Assembly: GCF_039631355.1 (NCBI RefSeq)
Contig: NZ_JBDIVF010000001.1
Span: forward strand, 1 to 64,000
Reading direction: 5' to 3'
Source of the DNA: Uliginosibacterium paludis
GTDB lineage: Bacteria > Pseudomonadota > Gammaproteobacteria > Burkholderiales > Rhodocyclaceae
Length of the DNA stretch: 64,000 bases
Shown: in pieces, positions 27,573-36,500 of the stretch
Numbering within the stretch: the stretch's first letter is position 1
Layout of the letters: every line of letters begins with the position of its first letter
Notes under the pieces: model-generated
Seen by the model: only the letters and a program-made list of their open reading frames with translations
Databases searched by the model: none
What the model was told of the DNA's origin: nothing
Program-made: the position numbers and the translations under genes

Positions 27573-27616
27573 AATAATGCCGCAGGTGGAGCGCTTGGCC
27601 CGCCTGCGGCATTATT
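27573..27616. terminator. Bidirectional hairpin between convergent genes
   Basis: A perfect 14-bp inverted repeat, AATAATGCCGCAGG/CCTGCGGCATTATT with a 16-base loop, lies between the 40-residue peptide gene and the convergent lipoprotein gene. The T-tract is weak, but the position fits a shared terminator. Confidence 0.65.
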
Positions 27617-27668
27617 CCGTCTGGAAAGGCGAAGCCCTTCCTGCAACGGAGCTTGATGGGTGAGGCTA

Positions 27669-28076
27669 TCAACTGGAAACGCAACTGTTTCCAGCGATCG
27701 TGAAGCTGACGGTCGAAGATGTGCTGACGTCGTTGGCGGACAGCGTGAGTTTCAGCACCACCGTTCCGGCGCTGACAGGAGCGGTGAAGTACACCGTAGC
27801 GCCTGAACTTCCCACCAGTGTCACGGACGTTCCGCCGGTTTGCGTCCAGGCGTAGGTCAGATCGCTGGAGCTGACGTCACCGCTGTAACTCACGCTGGCC
27901 GTGGCGTAAGCCGCGGACGTGCAGTTCACCGTCTGCGAGGACTGCACGATGCTGTCGATCGATACGGAGTCCTCATCTTCCGTGGCAAGACCGCCCCCGC
28001 ATGCAGCAAGCCCGAGCATGGCCAGGCTGGGCAGCAGGAAGTGCAGGCGCTTCAAGATCTGTCTGGCGAACAACAT
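27669..28076 (-). CDS. Putative lipoprotein with Ig/PKD-like domain
   Basis: A 135-residue protein. The start at 28076 gives a lipoprotein signal, 'HFLLPSLAMLGLAACGGG', with lipobox LAAC. A longer frame upstream runs into an assembly gap and lacks a ribosome site. After an acidic linker, 'TASVSYSGDVSSSDLTYAWTQTGGTSVTLVG' and 'VVLKLTLSANDVSTSSTVSFTI' form a single beta-sandwich domain of the PKD/K319L-like type, with two cysteines that may pair. Expected to sit in the outer or inner membrane facing the periplasm. No partner genes adjoin it; function unknown. Confidence 0.7.
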   Translation of the reverse strand: MLFARQILKRLHFLLPSLAMLGLAACGGGLATEDEDSVSIDSIVQSSQTVNCTSAAYATASVSYSGDVSSSDLTYAWTQTGGTSVTLVGSSGATVYFTAPVSAGTVVLKLTLSANDVSTSSTVSFTIAGNSCVSS

Positions 28077-28266
28077 GGATGTTATTTCCTGTAATGAGCA
28101 GGAAATCATCCTAGCAAGCAGCCAAGCCAACCCGCGCAAGCAAACCCTAAACGGATTAAATCCGGCTCCAGGCCAGAGCCTCGGGCGCCCTGCCCGGGTT
28201 CTTGCTGAGTGATCAGACGCAACCCGAACCGAGGCAGGGAAAATGCGGGCATCGGGATGATTCAGC

Positions 28267-28294
28267 NNNNNNNNNNNNNNNNNNNNNNNNNNNN
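28267..28294. other. Assembly gap (28 N)
   Basis: A short run of N in the intergenic region downstream of the first FGAG gene copy. The expected terminator of that copy would lie around here and cannot be judged; a 16-bp palindrome CGCACCGGCCGGTGCG follows at about 28309-28324. Confidence 0.9.
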
Positions 28295-28331
28295 CAACTT
28301 CCTCATTCACGCACCGGCCGGTGCGCGAGTT

Positions 28332-28511
28332 TCAGAACAGGCTGCGTGTCATTGACTGCAGATGACGGGCTTCTGCCTCGTTATTGCCTGCACCGAATTC
28401 AGTGCTGTTGAGCACGACTTCGGAAAGATAGCCCGCACGTTCCTGATCTTCAGCGCTCACAAAAGCCTTGCGGGAGGGTTCGAATTCAAACAAACCGAAG
28501 CTGGGTACCAT
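28332..28511 (-). CDS. FGAG-motif small protein, copy A (59 residues)
   Basis: Starts 'MVPSFGLFEFEPSRKAFVSA' with AGAGG upstream. It holds 'ERAGYLSEVVLNSTEFGAG' and ends 'HLQSMTRSLF'. It is near-identical to copy B at 28798-28980, differing by one Asn in an 'NN(N)EAEA' run. Substitutions are mostly silent: the protein is conserved while third positions drift, which is evidence of coding and selection. A conserved promoter lies upstream. No signal peptide or membrane segment. Function unknown. Confidence 0.75.
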   Translation of the reverse strand: MVPSFGLFEFEPSRKAFVSAEDQERAGYLSEVVLNSTEFGAGNNEAEARHLQSMTRSLF

Positions 28512-28563
28512 TTGAAGCCTCTCTTTCTCTGTTCAATACGCACCTGGGCAGTGCTTGAGTTGA

Positions 28564-28593
28564 ATCATATTCAAATTCCTCCCGCTGATCCAA
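28564..28593 (-). promoter_or_regulatory. Promoter of FGAG copy A
   Basis: On the minus strand TTGGAT (28588-28593), an 18-bp spacer, then TATGAT (28564-28569). The same hexamers and spacing recur before copy B although the spacer sequence has diverged. Confidence 0.65.
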
Positions 28594-28747
28594 TCGGAGT
28601 GTTTGATCAGGAAATAAAGCCAGCTTACAAGCCTCTTCAGGAAAGGCTTTGACGAATACACTGACGATCAGGTTTGTTATTTGATCGATTAAATATTATT
28701 TAAACTGGCCGCGAAAAACAGCCTGGCAAAATGCTTTCCAGAAAAGC

Positions 28748-28773
28748 AGAAAGCCCGCCAAGGCGGGCTTTCT
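28748..28773 (-). terminator. Terminator of FGAG copy B
   Basis: A perfect 12-bp stem, AGAAAGCCCGCC/GGCGGGCTTTCT with a two-base loop, lies 25 bp beyond the stop of copy B. Confidence 0.85.
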
Positions 28774-28797
28774 GGCTCTGAAACCGGTGCGGGGATA

Positions 28798-28980
28798 TCA
28801 GAAGAGGCTGCGGGTCATCGACTGCAGATGACGGGCTTCTGCCTCATTGTTGTTGCCAGCGCCGAATTCGGTGCTGTTCAGCACGACTTCGGACAAATAA
28901 CCCGCGCGCTCCTGATCTTCAGCGCTCACAAAAGCCTTGCGCGAGGGTTCGAATTCAAACAAGCCGAAACTGGGTACCAT
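28798..28980 (-). CDS. FGAG-motif small protein, copy B (60 residues)
   Basis: Starts 'MVPSFGLFEFEPSRKAFVSA', carries 'YLSEVVLNSTEFGAG' and ends 'HLQSMTRSLF'. It is the tandem twin of copy A with the same ribosome site and promoter, and has its own terminator between the copies. The shared core ER..YL.E...S.EFGAG links both to the 46-residue protein at 18882-19022. Retention of two intact copies suggests a dosage effect or differential regulation. Function unknown. Confidence 0.75.
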   Translation of the reverse strand: MVPSFGLFEFEPSRKAFVSAEDQERAGYLSEVVLNSTEFGAGNNNEAEARHLQSMTRSLF

Positions 28981-29032
28981 TTGAAGCCTCTCTTTCTCTG
29001 TTCAATACGCACGTCAGAAGTGCTTGAGTTGA

Positions 29033-29062
29033 ATCTTATGCAAGCAACCCGAAATCATCCAA
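29033..29062 (-). promoter_or_regulatory. Promoter of FGAG copy B
   Basis: On the minus strand TTGGAT (29057-29062), an 18-bp spacer, then TAAGAT (29033-29038), matching the copy A promoter in position. Confidence 0.6.
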
Positions 29063-29214
29063 TCGGAGTGTTTGATTGCGGAATAAAGCGGATTTACAAG
29101 CGCCTTGCAGCAAGGGTTTGACGGGCATCAACTGTTTTCCGTTCGAGGACAAGCGGCGGAAAAAACGATCCGGGCGGAGCACATCAGGCTGTCAGACAGC
29201 CTGCTCCATAATGC

Positions 29215-29244
29215 AAAAAGCCCTGCCAGCATGACTGGCAGGGC
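29215..29244 (-). terminator. Terminator of the MSHA operon
   Basis: On the minus strand GCCCTGCCA/TGGCAGGGC with a seven-base loop is followed by TTTTTGC, 21 bp after the mshL stop. Confidence 0.9.
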
Positions 29245-29264
29245 CTGGTTCAAGTCAGGCAGCT

Positions 29265-30941
29265 TCAGCGCATGTTCCGCTCGTCCAGCAAACGATCCAC
29301 CCGCTGGCGACTCTGCTGAACGTCTTCGCTCCAGTCGCTGGCAGCCTGAACAACCGTCGGACGCAACAGGATCACCAGCTCGCGCCGCTCCTGGTCGCGG
29401 GATTGCTGCTTGAAGAGGCGCCCCAGTACCGGCACGTCCCCCACTCCGGGGATCTGCGAATCCGAACTGTTGGAGCCTTGCCGGATCAGCCCTCCCAGGG
29501 CCACCATCTGGCCATCGAGTGCCTTGACCACGCTGTCCATCTCGCTGACCTGGCTGGATGCCAGCGGCAGCTTGAAGTTGCCCAGCGTGCCCAGATCGAT
29601 TTCCTGCGTCACGCTGGTGACCTTGCTGACCATCGGATGCACATGCAGCGTGATCTGATCGGCCTCGTCGATCTGGGGCGTCACATCCAGCGAGATGCCG
29701 GAAAAGAAGGGCTGCAGCGTGAGCTTGGGTGAAACGTTCTGCGAGCCATTGGAGTTGGTTGTCGAGTTCGTGCTGACTTCGGTCACGAAGAAGTCGTCAC
29801 TGCCGACCTTCAATACCGCTTTCTGGTTGTTCAGTGTCGCGACACGCGGGCTGGAGAGCACATGTACCTGCCCTTGCTCCTCCAGCAGATTGAGCACGGC
29901 GGAGAAGTTCGCGGTGCGCAGCACCATGCCGAACATGGAGCCCGCCGCATCACTCGCATTCCCGATCGTGCGTGCCGCGGCACTGGTGATGGGCGTCGTG
30001 GTGATGCTGCCGCCCTGCGACATCGTGCTGCCCGGCCTGAGCTGGCCAACGGTAAGGCGATTGCCGCCGAACGCGGCCCAGTTGATACCGGCCTGGAACT
30101 GATCGCTCAGCGTCACCTCGATGATCTTCGCCTCAATGATCACCTGGCGCTCCAGCGCGAGCTGCGAGGCCTTCAGGAAATCCTCGACATTCGCGATCTC
30201 GGCCGGCATGGCGCGCACCACGATGACGCCGCTCTGCGGACTCACGACCACGCTGCGGCCATCCCCTGCCCCCACGATCGCCGTCACTGCCATCTGCAGT
30301 TCGCTCCAGAAATCGCTCTGCGAGCTCGTGCTGATCTTGCTGGTAACGAGGCTCGTCTGCGAGCCGGAGGTGCTGCCGGAAGAAGTATTCGAGCCGGAAC
30401 TCGATCCGCTGGTGGAGTCCCCGACCGAACCGGAAAGCACGCGGATGTCCGACGTGCCCCGGCGCACCGCGTTGAGGTAATTGATCTTCATGATCCGCGT
30501 CTGCATGCTGCGCGGCTGGATGAAGATCTGCCGCCCCTCGACGCGGTACTCGTAACCGTAAATCCTGCGCAGCGCCGCCAACGCCTCGCCCATGGTCACG
30601 TCCTTCAAACTCACCGTGATCTCGCCATCCAGATCGGGCGGCAGCAGCATCGAATAGCGAGTGTCGGACACGATGCTCAGGAATACCTGGCGGGCCGGGG
30701 CATGATTCACGATCAGATCGAAGCGCCGCTCGGAAAGCTTCGCAGGCGCCTCCTGCGCATCCATCCGCAACGAAGGAAAGGCGTTGGCCGGGCGATCGGA
30801 AGGCGCCGATTGTGCGGCATTTGCTGCGGCTTCGATCTCGGCACGGATGGCATCACGCGGCTTCTCATAGACGCGCGGTGAAGACGCACAGGCGGCGAGC
30901 AGCGCCGAAGCAAGAATCAGGGATAGGTTTCTTTTTTTCAT
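29265..30941 (-). CDS. mshL: MSHA pilus secretin MshL
   Basis: A 558-residue outer-membrane secretin. A lipoprotein signal ('LILASALLAACASS') is followed by a secretin N-terminal/STN domain (about 75-150), a Ser/Gly/Thr-rich linker near residues 170-200, N-type domains, and the C-terminal secretin gate with 'VLSSPRVATLNNQKAVLKVG' and 'MVALGGLIRQGSN...GVGDVPVLGRLFK'. It forms the channel through which the type IV MSHA-type pilus crosses the outer membrane. It is the last gene of the msh operon and overlaps mshK by 4 bp. Confidence is high for the secretin; the MshL name rests on the msh context. Confidence 0.93.
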   Translation of the reverse strand: MKKRNLSLILASALLAACASSPRVYEKPRDAIRAEIEAAANAAQSAPSDRPANAFPSLRMDAQEAPAKLSERRFDLIVNHAPARQVFLSIVSDTRYSMLLPPDLDGEITVSLKDVTMGEALAALRRIYGYEYRVEGRQIFIQPRSMQTRIMKINYLNAVRRGTSDIRVLSGSVGDSTSGSSSGSNTSSGSTSGSQTSLVTSKISTSSQSDFWSELQMAVTAIVGAGDGRSVVVSPQSGVIVVRAMPAEIANVEDFLKASQLALERQVIIEAKIIEVTLSDQFQAGINWAAFGGNRLTVGQLRPGSTMSQGGSITTTPITSAAARTIGNASDAAGSMFGMVLRTANFSAVLNLLEEQGQVHVLSSPRVATLNNQKAVLKVGSDDFFVTEVSTNSTTNSNGSQNVSPKLTLQPFFSGISLDVTPQIDEADQITLHVHPMVSKVTSVTQEIDLGTLGNFKLPLASSQVSEMDSVVKALDGQMVALGGLIRQGSNSSDSQIPGVGDVPVLGRLFKQQSRDQERRELVILLRPTVVQAASDWSEDVQQSRQRVDRLLDERNMR

Positions 30942-31306
30942 GGTTTGTGACCTGCCTGTCTGGTCGGTGCCGGGCGCGCCAACACCTCACGGGATTGAAT
31001 CTGGACGGAATTGAGTTGCAGACGGAGTTCGCCCTGCGGCCCCACCAGCCGGGCGCTGCGTTCGTCGAGCGACTTGAGCCGGTAACCCTGGATGCTCTGC
31101 CCGACGCTCACGGTGCGACCACTGATGACCGCTTCACGATGCCCGGCTGCAATCAGCACGGATTGCAGCACCAGCTCGGACGCGTCTCTTGCCGGCGCCG
31201 TGCCATCCGTCGTACTGAAGTTCGCCGGCGGGCGCAGCGGATCACTCTGGGCCTGCGCCAGCATGGATGACATCGTCATCGCTAGAAAAATCAGAAAGCG
31301 AGCCAT
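30938..31306 (-). CDS. mshK: MSHA biogenesis protein MshK
   Basis: A 122-residue periplasmic protein with a signal peptide (about 1-19). The core 'QSVLIAAGHREAVISGRTVSVGQSIQGYRLKSLDERSARL' has the small beta-fold of PilP/GspC homology regions, which dock on the secretin. It overlaps mshJ (16 bp) and mshL (4 bp). Assigned by position and fold pattern. Confidence 0.75.
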   Translation of the reverse strand: MARFLIFLAMTMSSMLAQAQSDPLRPPANFSTTDGTAPARDASELVLQSVLIAAGHREAVISGRTVSVGQSIQGYRLKSLDERSARLVGPQGELRLQLNSVQIQSREVLARPAPTRQAGHKP

Positions 31307-31977
31307 GCGCGCTCCAGACTGATGACATGAAGGACAAGTTCCAGGCGGGCCTGTGGCCAGCGTTCGCTGCTCAGCTTCAACTCGGCCACCTGCATGTTCC
31401 AGGGCAGTTTTTCAAGTTGCCCCACATAGCGGTTCAGGGCCGCGTAATCGCCCCGCAGCGCAAGCCGGAGCCTGTGCCGATAAAGCCCCTTGAGTCCGCC
31501 CTCGGCCGCCACGGCTGGCGCCGGTCTGCTTGTGCTTTCGCTGTCGACCAGGAGGTTCTGCACTTCGCCAGCCTGCATGGAAACCAGCTCCACACTGCCG
31601 CCCTGCGCTTTGATCAGGTCGCGCAGCATGCGGGCGGCCTGCGCCGGTTCGACGAGCTTTCCACCCGCCCCGCCCAGCTCGGCCTGCACGGCCGCAAGCT
31701 CCTGCCGCGAGGCCTCGATCTGCGCCCGCACGGCGGCATCCGGATCAGCGCTGGCCGCGCGGATCAGCGCCAGCTCCTCCTCATCCAGCCCCCGAAGCAG
31801 TTTTTCATCCTGCTGCATCTGCTGCTGTACAAGCTGGTAGCGGACCAGTGCAGGATTGAGCGACCAGAAATAGAAGATGGCCGACACCACCGCGATCAGC
31901 GCGAGGAAGACCATCAGGCGCTCGCGCGGCATCATCGCGTCGAAGCGGTCAGCCAGTTTCAGCCAGAGCTTTTTCAT
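31291..31977 (-). CDS. mshJ: MSHA biogenesis protein MshJ (PilO/GspM-like)
   Basis: A 228-residue bitopic protein: short cytoplasmic N-terminus, a membrane helix (about 22-41, 'LMVFLALIAVVSAIFYFW'), a coiled coil (about 50-105) and a C-terminal ferredoxin-like domain ending 'RLELVLHVISLERAWLAF'. This is the PilO/GspM design, part of the inner-membrane alignment complex joining the ATPase platform to the secretin. It overlaps mshI by 4 bp. Confidence 0.85.
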   Translation of the reverse strand: MKKLWLKLADRFDAMMPRERLMVFLALIAVVSAIFYFWSLNPALVRYQLVQQQMQQDEKLLRGLDEEELALIRAASADPDAAVRAQIEASRQELAAVQAELGGAGGKLVEPAQAARMLRDLIKAQGGSVELVSMQAGEVQNLLVDSESTSRPAPAVAAEGGLKGLYRHRLRLALRGDYAALNRYVGQLEKLPWNMQVAELKLSSERWPQARLELVLHVISLERAWLAF

Positions 31978-33512
31978 GGCTTCTTCCCCTCGCCTGACTG
32001 CAGCTTGAAGACAAGCGCATCACGCGCCGCAGCACCCTCACCGAAACGCTCCCGCCCCAGTTCGAAACTCTCGAACCGTTGTCCGGCAAATGCCGGCTGT
32101 GCCTGCAGGCGCTCCAGGTAGAGCGGAATCCGTTCGGCTTGGGTGGCGTAGCCCTCAACCGAGAGCCGGCCGTTGCTGAATTCGATCTGGCGCAACCAGA
32201 CACCATCGACCACCGCCGCACTTAGCGCGCCAAGGCTGGCACCGGCCGCGGCCGTCTGCGAAGCGGGCGTCAGCACGGTTGACTCGACCCGACGCAGCCG
32301 CTGCACTTCACCGCGAACACGTTCCAGCTCTTCAGCCAGCAGCGGATCACTCTTGCGCACCGTGAGCTTCGCGGATTGCGCCTTGACCTGTGCCTCGCGC
32401 GCCACGCGCCGCGCCCGGGTGTCATCCGCCACGCTCACATAGCCTGCAAGGCTCGAGTGGATGAACACGGCAATCAGCGCCAGCACGCAGGCCACGACCA
32501 GCACCGAAAGGCTCATCGTGCGGAACTGGAAGAAAGGCTTGGGCGGAAGCAATGCCGGATTGACCAGATCCAGCGTCTGCCGACCCACCGCCTGACTGCC
32601 CAGCGCGAAACCGAGCAGATGGAAGAGCGCGGCCTGTGCGTCGGGATTGACCGGCAAGGGGCATTCGCGGGTATCCACCAGCTCGGCCAGATTGATGATC
32701 CGCACCGGCAGATAGAGGCTCTCGACCAGCAGCCCGAGCAGCTCTTCGGCATGCGCAAACGGCGAAATCCAGAGCGTGGAAATCGCACGCGAGGAAAACT
32801 GCCGCTCCAGCACATCGAAGGAGCGCTGCAGCTCCAGCACCAGGCGATCGAACTGGTCACGCCGCACCGATTCCGAGGCATTCAGACTCAGGCAGGAGAG
32901 ATCGAAATTGCGCACGAAGAACAGCTCGCCCGCATGACTGGCCGTCAGCATGCAGCCGGTCGGCGTGATCGCCAGCACGGCCGTCGCGCGTCCGGACTCT
33001 TCCAGTGCATCAGCCACGCTGCGCTGCGCGGTTTCGGCCACCCCGATCTGCTCGACGGCAGAACTCCAGGGCCGGAACATCAGCATGCGCGCGCGGATCA
33101 GCACATTGGGCGCAGCCGCCACATAGGCCATCGCTGCGCGCTGAGCGCTCTCGACCGGCAGCAAGGCGTCGAATGTGGTGTCGTCCAGCGGCTGGCTCAG
33201 CATGTCCTTCACCGTCCAGCGCAGCGCCGTCTTGAGTTCCTCTGCAGGGACCTGCGGCACCTCGCTCTGCAGGAACTGGTAGCTGCCCGGCTCGAGCAGC
33301 AGATGCAGACTGTCGCCACGCAGCCCGAGCCCGGCAGCCAGTGCCTCCAGCCGCTCTGCGGGCGGATGCGCACTCTCGTCAGACTTCAGGCCGAGCAGGC
33401 GCGGCTTCTCACCGGCATGAGGCGCCGCCAGGCGCAATGCCAACGCCATGCCGGGCTGAGTGGTCAGCTGCCAGGGCGTGCTGCCGGTCTTCCTCCTACG
33501 AGCGAACATCAT
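31974..33512 (-). CDS. mshI: MSHA biogenesis protein MshI (PilM-like plus PilN-like parts)
   Basis: A 512-residue protein that joins an actin-like PilM/GspL-type cytoplasmic part (about 1-310, 'EELKTALRWTVKDMLSQPLDD') to a membrane helix (about 333-353, 'MSLSVLVVACVLALIAVFIHS') and a PilN-like periplasmic part with coiled coil and ferredoxin-like fold. In some bacteria these are two genes (mshI1 and mshI2), so this appears to be the fused form. It belongs to the inner-membrane alignment complex. Confidence 0.82.
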   Translation of the reverse strand: MMFARRRKTGSTPWQLTTQPGMALALRLAAPHAGEKPRLLGLKSDESAHPPAERLEALAAGLGLRGDSLHLLLEPGSYQFLQSEVPQVPAEELKTALRWTVKDMLSQPLDDTTFDALLPVESAQRAAMAYVAAAPNVLIRARMLMFRPWSSAVEQIGVAETAQRSVADALEESGRATAVLAITPTGCMLTASHAGELFFVRNFDLSCLSLNASESVRRDQFDRLVLELQRSFDVLERQFSSRAISTLWISPFAHAEELLGLLVESLYLPVRIINLAELVDTRECPLPVNPDAQAALFHLLGFALGSQAVGRQTLDLVNPALLPPKPFFQFRTMSLSVLVVACVLALIAVFIHSSLAGYVSVADDTRARRVAREAQVKAQSAKLTVRKSDPLLAEELERVRGEVQRLRRVESTVLTPASQTAAAGASLGALSAAVVDGVWLRQIEFSNGRLSVEGYATQAERIPLYLERLQAQPAFAGQRFESFELGRERFGEGAAARDALVFKLQSGEGKKP

Positions 33513-33552
33513 CTGTCGCGTCTTCCTTTTTCTTGTTCGGGCCGAAGCCTGC

Positions 33553-36500
33553 TCAGAACACTTCGCGCTGGTAGATCACCGAGCTGTTGCGGCGTGCGCC
33601 GAAGCGGATGCGCGCGCGCGGATTGTCGTCATGAGGCGCCACGCCGCTGCAGGCCGAAGCGCTGTCCCAGTTGTACTTCAGGTAATCCGGCACATTGAGC
33701 ACCAGGTCCACATAGCCGCTGCTGCCGCTGGCCGGCTTGCCCAGCACAAGGCGGGCGTCACCTGAAGCCAGTGCCACGCTCTGGCCGGCGACTTGAGCGT
33801 TCATCGTCGCCGCCACGCCGTTCAGGGTGCCATAAAGCCCCACGCCGCCTCCGCAGAAAAGCGCGGTAGTCGTGCCGGTATTCATCGAAATCGTTGCGGG
33901 TACCACAAGCTTCGTGCAGCTGTCATCGGTCTGCTTCACGAAACTCGTGCCGTTCCAGATCTGCACATAGGCCGGCACCGGCAATGAGACCAGCGAAGTC
34001 CCATAGGCGTTCTCGACACGCATACGCCCGAAGTTGAGCACCGTGCTGCCCAGCAGCTTTGCGTCAGGGCTGCCCGAAAGACTCCAGCGATAATCCGGGT
34101 TCAGCACCGTGACGCCATCCGGATCGGTCAGCGAAAGTCCGATCTGCGCATTGCTGAAGGGGCCGTCCACCGCACCGGAGGCGTCCCGCCCGACCGTCAG
34201 CGCAACGGAAGCCGTGGCACTCCCGTTCGCAAAGCTGCCGCAGGTGACGCAGGTCGCCGAGAGACGCGAGTTGAGCAGGGTCGTGCCGCTCTGCGCCCCG
34301 AAGGCCAGACCGTTGGCGCCCGCACCGCTCACTGGTGAAAGCGCCAGGCGAGCGTAATTGCCCATGTAATTCTGCGTGATGCCCCCTGCCAGATTCACCG
34401 CGCTGATGCTAGGCACCATCTTGAGAGCCTCCCCGAGATAGGTATAACTCGGAGCTACGCTGCAGGACTGCTGATAGCGATTGGTAAGCGTGCCACTGAC
34501 GTTGAAACCCGCCGGCACAAAGCGGCCAAAGCGGTTGCTGCCCGCCGGCACGGTGAGGCCGAAATAGGCGCTGGCAGGCGGTGTGGCGCTCAGCGTGAAC
34601 ATGCCGACTTCACTCAGGGTCGTGCTCACCGTGGCCGTTCCGCCCGACGTGATGTTTGTCGTCTTGACGCTCAGATCACCGTTCTGCCCGCCAGACGGCG
34701 CGATCACCGTCGATGACAACACGATGCCACTCTGGATGTAGTTGGGCGTGGTGTTCATCTTGCAGGCATCCGTCTGCCCGCTGGTCGCGGCCTTGCCGGT
34801 TACTCTCAGATTGAACGCCGAACCGGCTACCGCCCACTTCGCGCAGGCGGCAGGGTCCGCCATCGCTGCTGGCGTGGCCGAACAGGCTGCCCAGCCGCTG
34901 GCGCTGCTATCGACGCAAAGCGCATAAGGTTTCACCGCAAAGGTCGAACTGCCCGTCATCACCAGCCCGCTATCGGCCGTCGCAGTGCTGCCGTCATAAC
35001 GTGCGTTGAGCGAAATCTGACCGGCATCCGGATAATTCACTTTCAGCTTCGCCTGTGCGTTCGCGTCAAAGGTGAGGTTCAGGGATGTGCCACTACTGCT
35101 CGTTGCCACGTTCGTCCCATTGACCGCGAGTGCCATCGTGCCGCTGGCCGGGCTCACATAGGACGACCAGAACTTCACCGCGCGCGTGCCGGTAAAGGCG
35201 GGCACGCATGCCTTCGTGACATCGTCGGTCTTCGCCGCGGTAATCGTGATGTCGGCGGAATCGACCCCCGAAGTCTGCGCAGGCACCGTATAGAGCAAGC
35301 CTGCGTCCGAAAAACTCAGGCTGCAGTTGCTGGAATAGGCACTGCCAGCGATCGAACACAGGGTGCTGCTGAAAGGCTTCACCGTCGGAGTCGAACCACT
35401 GACGCCCAGCGTGTAACTGCCAGCGGTGGTTTTCGAGAGCGAAAGCTTATCGCCGCTATTGAAGCTGCGCGTGTCGCCGCCCACCCAGCCGGTCGGCGTC
35501 AGTGTTGCGGTAATGCTGCCGGAATAGGTCTTGCTGCAGGTGGCGTCCATGCAGGCCGTCACCTGCACGTTTGCTGGCGTGCATGTCAGCGGCGTGTCCG
35601 TTACAGCCAGACGGAAATGGTCGATCTGATCGGCCATCGGATTCATGCTCTGGGCGCAGACGTTCAGATCATCGATCTCGTGGATGTTGGTGTAATCCCC
35701 GGTCGAGCCGGTCAGCGAAAGGATGAAGTTGTCGGGAATGCTCGCCTGGCCGCTGTAGGTCAGCAGATCCGTGCTCGGAATGATCGTGGCGTAACTGTTT
35801 CCCGTGCCGCTCGTATCGCGCTCGACCGTCAACATTGCCTTGCCACTGCTGCGCGAATCCACGGTCACGCGGTACAGATGGCCGGTGCTGTTGCTCACGG
35901 CCGCTGTGGAACTGTCTGTCGTGGCCAGCGAGCCTGTACCGCGAATCCAGTAGTAATTCGGTGAAGACCCCCGCACCGACACGGATTGCATCACGCGGGA
36001 GGTGGCACAAGTCAGGCCCGGCGAGCACGGGCCGCTGTCATTCCGGTTGGAAAAATTGCCGAACTCATCCAGCCCGAGCCCGAGCCACCCACCGGCAAAA
36101 CCGGCCAGACTGCTGCTCGCCTTGGGCGAATAACCGAGCGAGCCGCCAAAGCCCCCGGGCTGCGGCGTATAGGACGCATCGGAAAGAATCACCGCGATGC
36201 CATCTGCCGGATTGGTCGTACTGCCATTCGACTTGTAGGCGTAATACTTGAAAGTGAATTGCAGATAGTTGCCGGCACCGGGAAACAGGCGCTGGAAACT
36301 CACCGCAGTCGACTGCTGCGTGTTCTGCTCGGTCAGCCGCAGACGATTACTGACGATCGAGGGCGTGAAGCTGCCCGACACCTTGGTCGCCACCCAGTCC
36401 GTCCCGATTCCGGAGCTTCGATTGAAATTGTCGGAAACACAGGTCAGCGTGGGCGCTGGGGCCGCCTTGATGATGAAGGTCGCACCGATCTGCGCTGCAG

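Larger units (their letters stand above)
28332..29121 (-). repeat. Tandem duplication of the FGAG gene with its promoter
   Basis: Copy A spans about 28332-28652 and copy B about 28798-29121. The gene, the 5' leader, the promoter hexamers and a further block near GGAGTGTTTGAT and 'AATAAAGC' are conserved. The promoter spacer and the far upstream ends have diverged. Confidence 0.85.
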
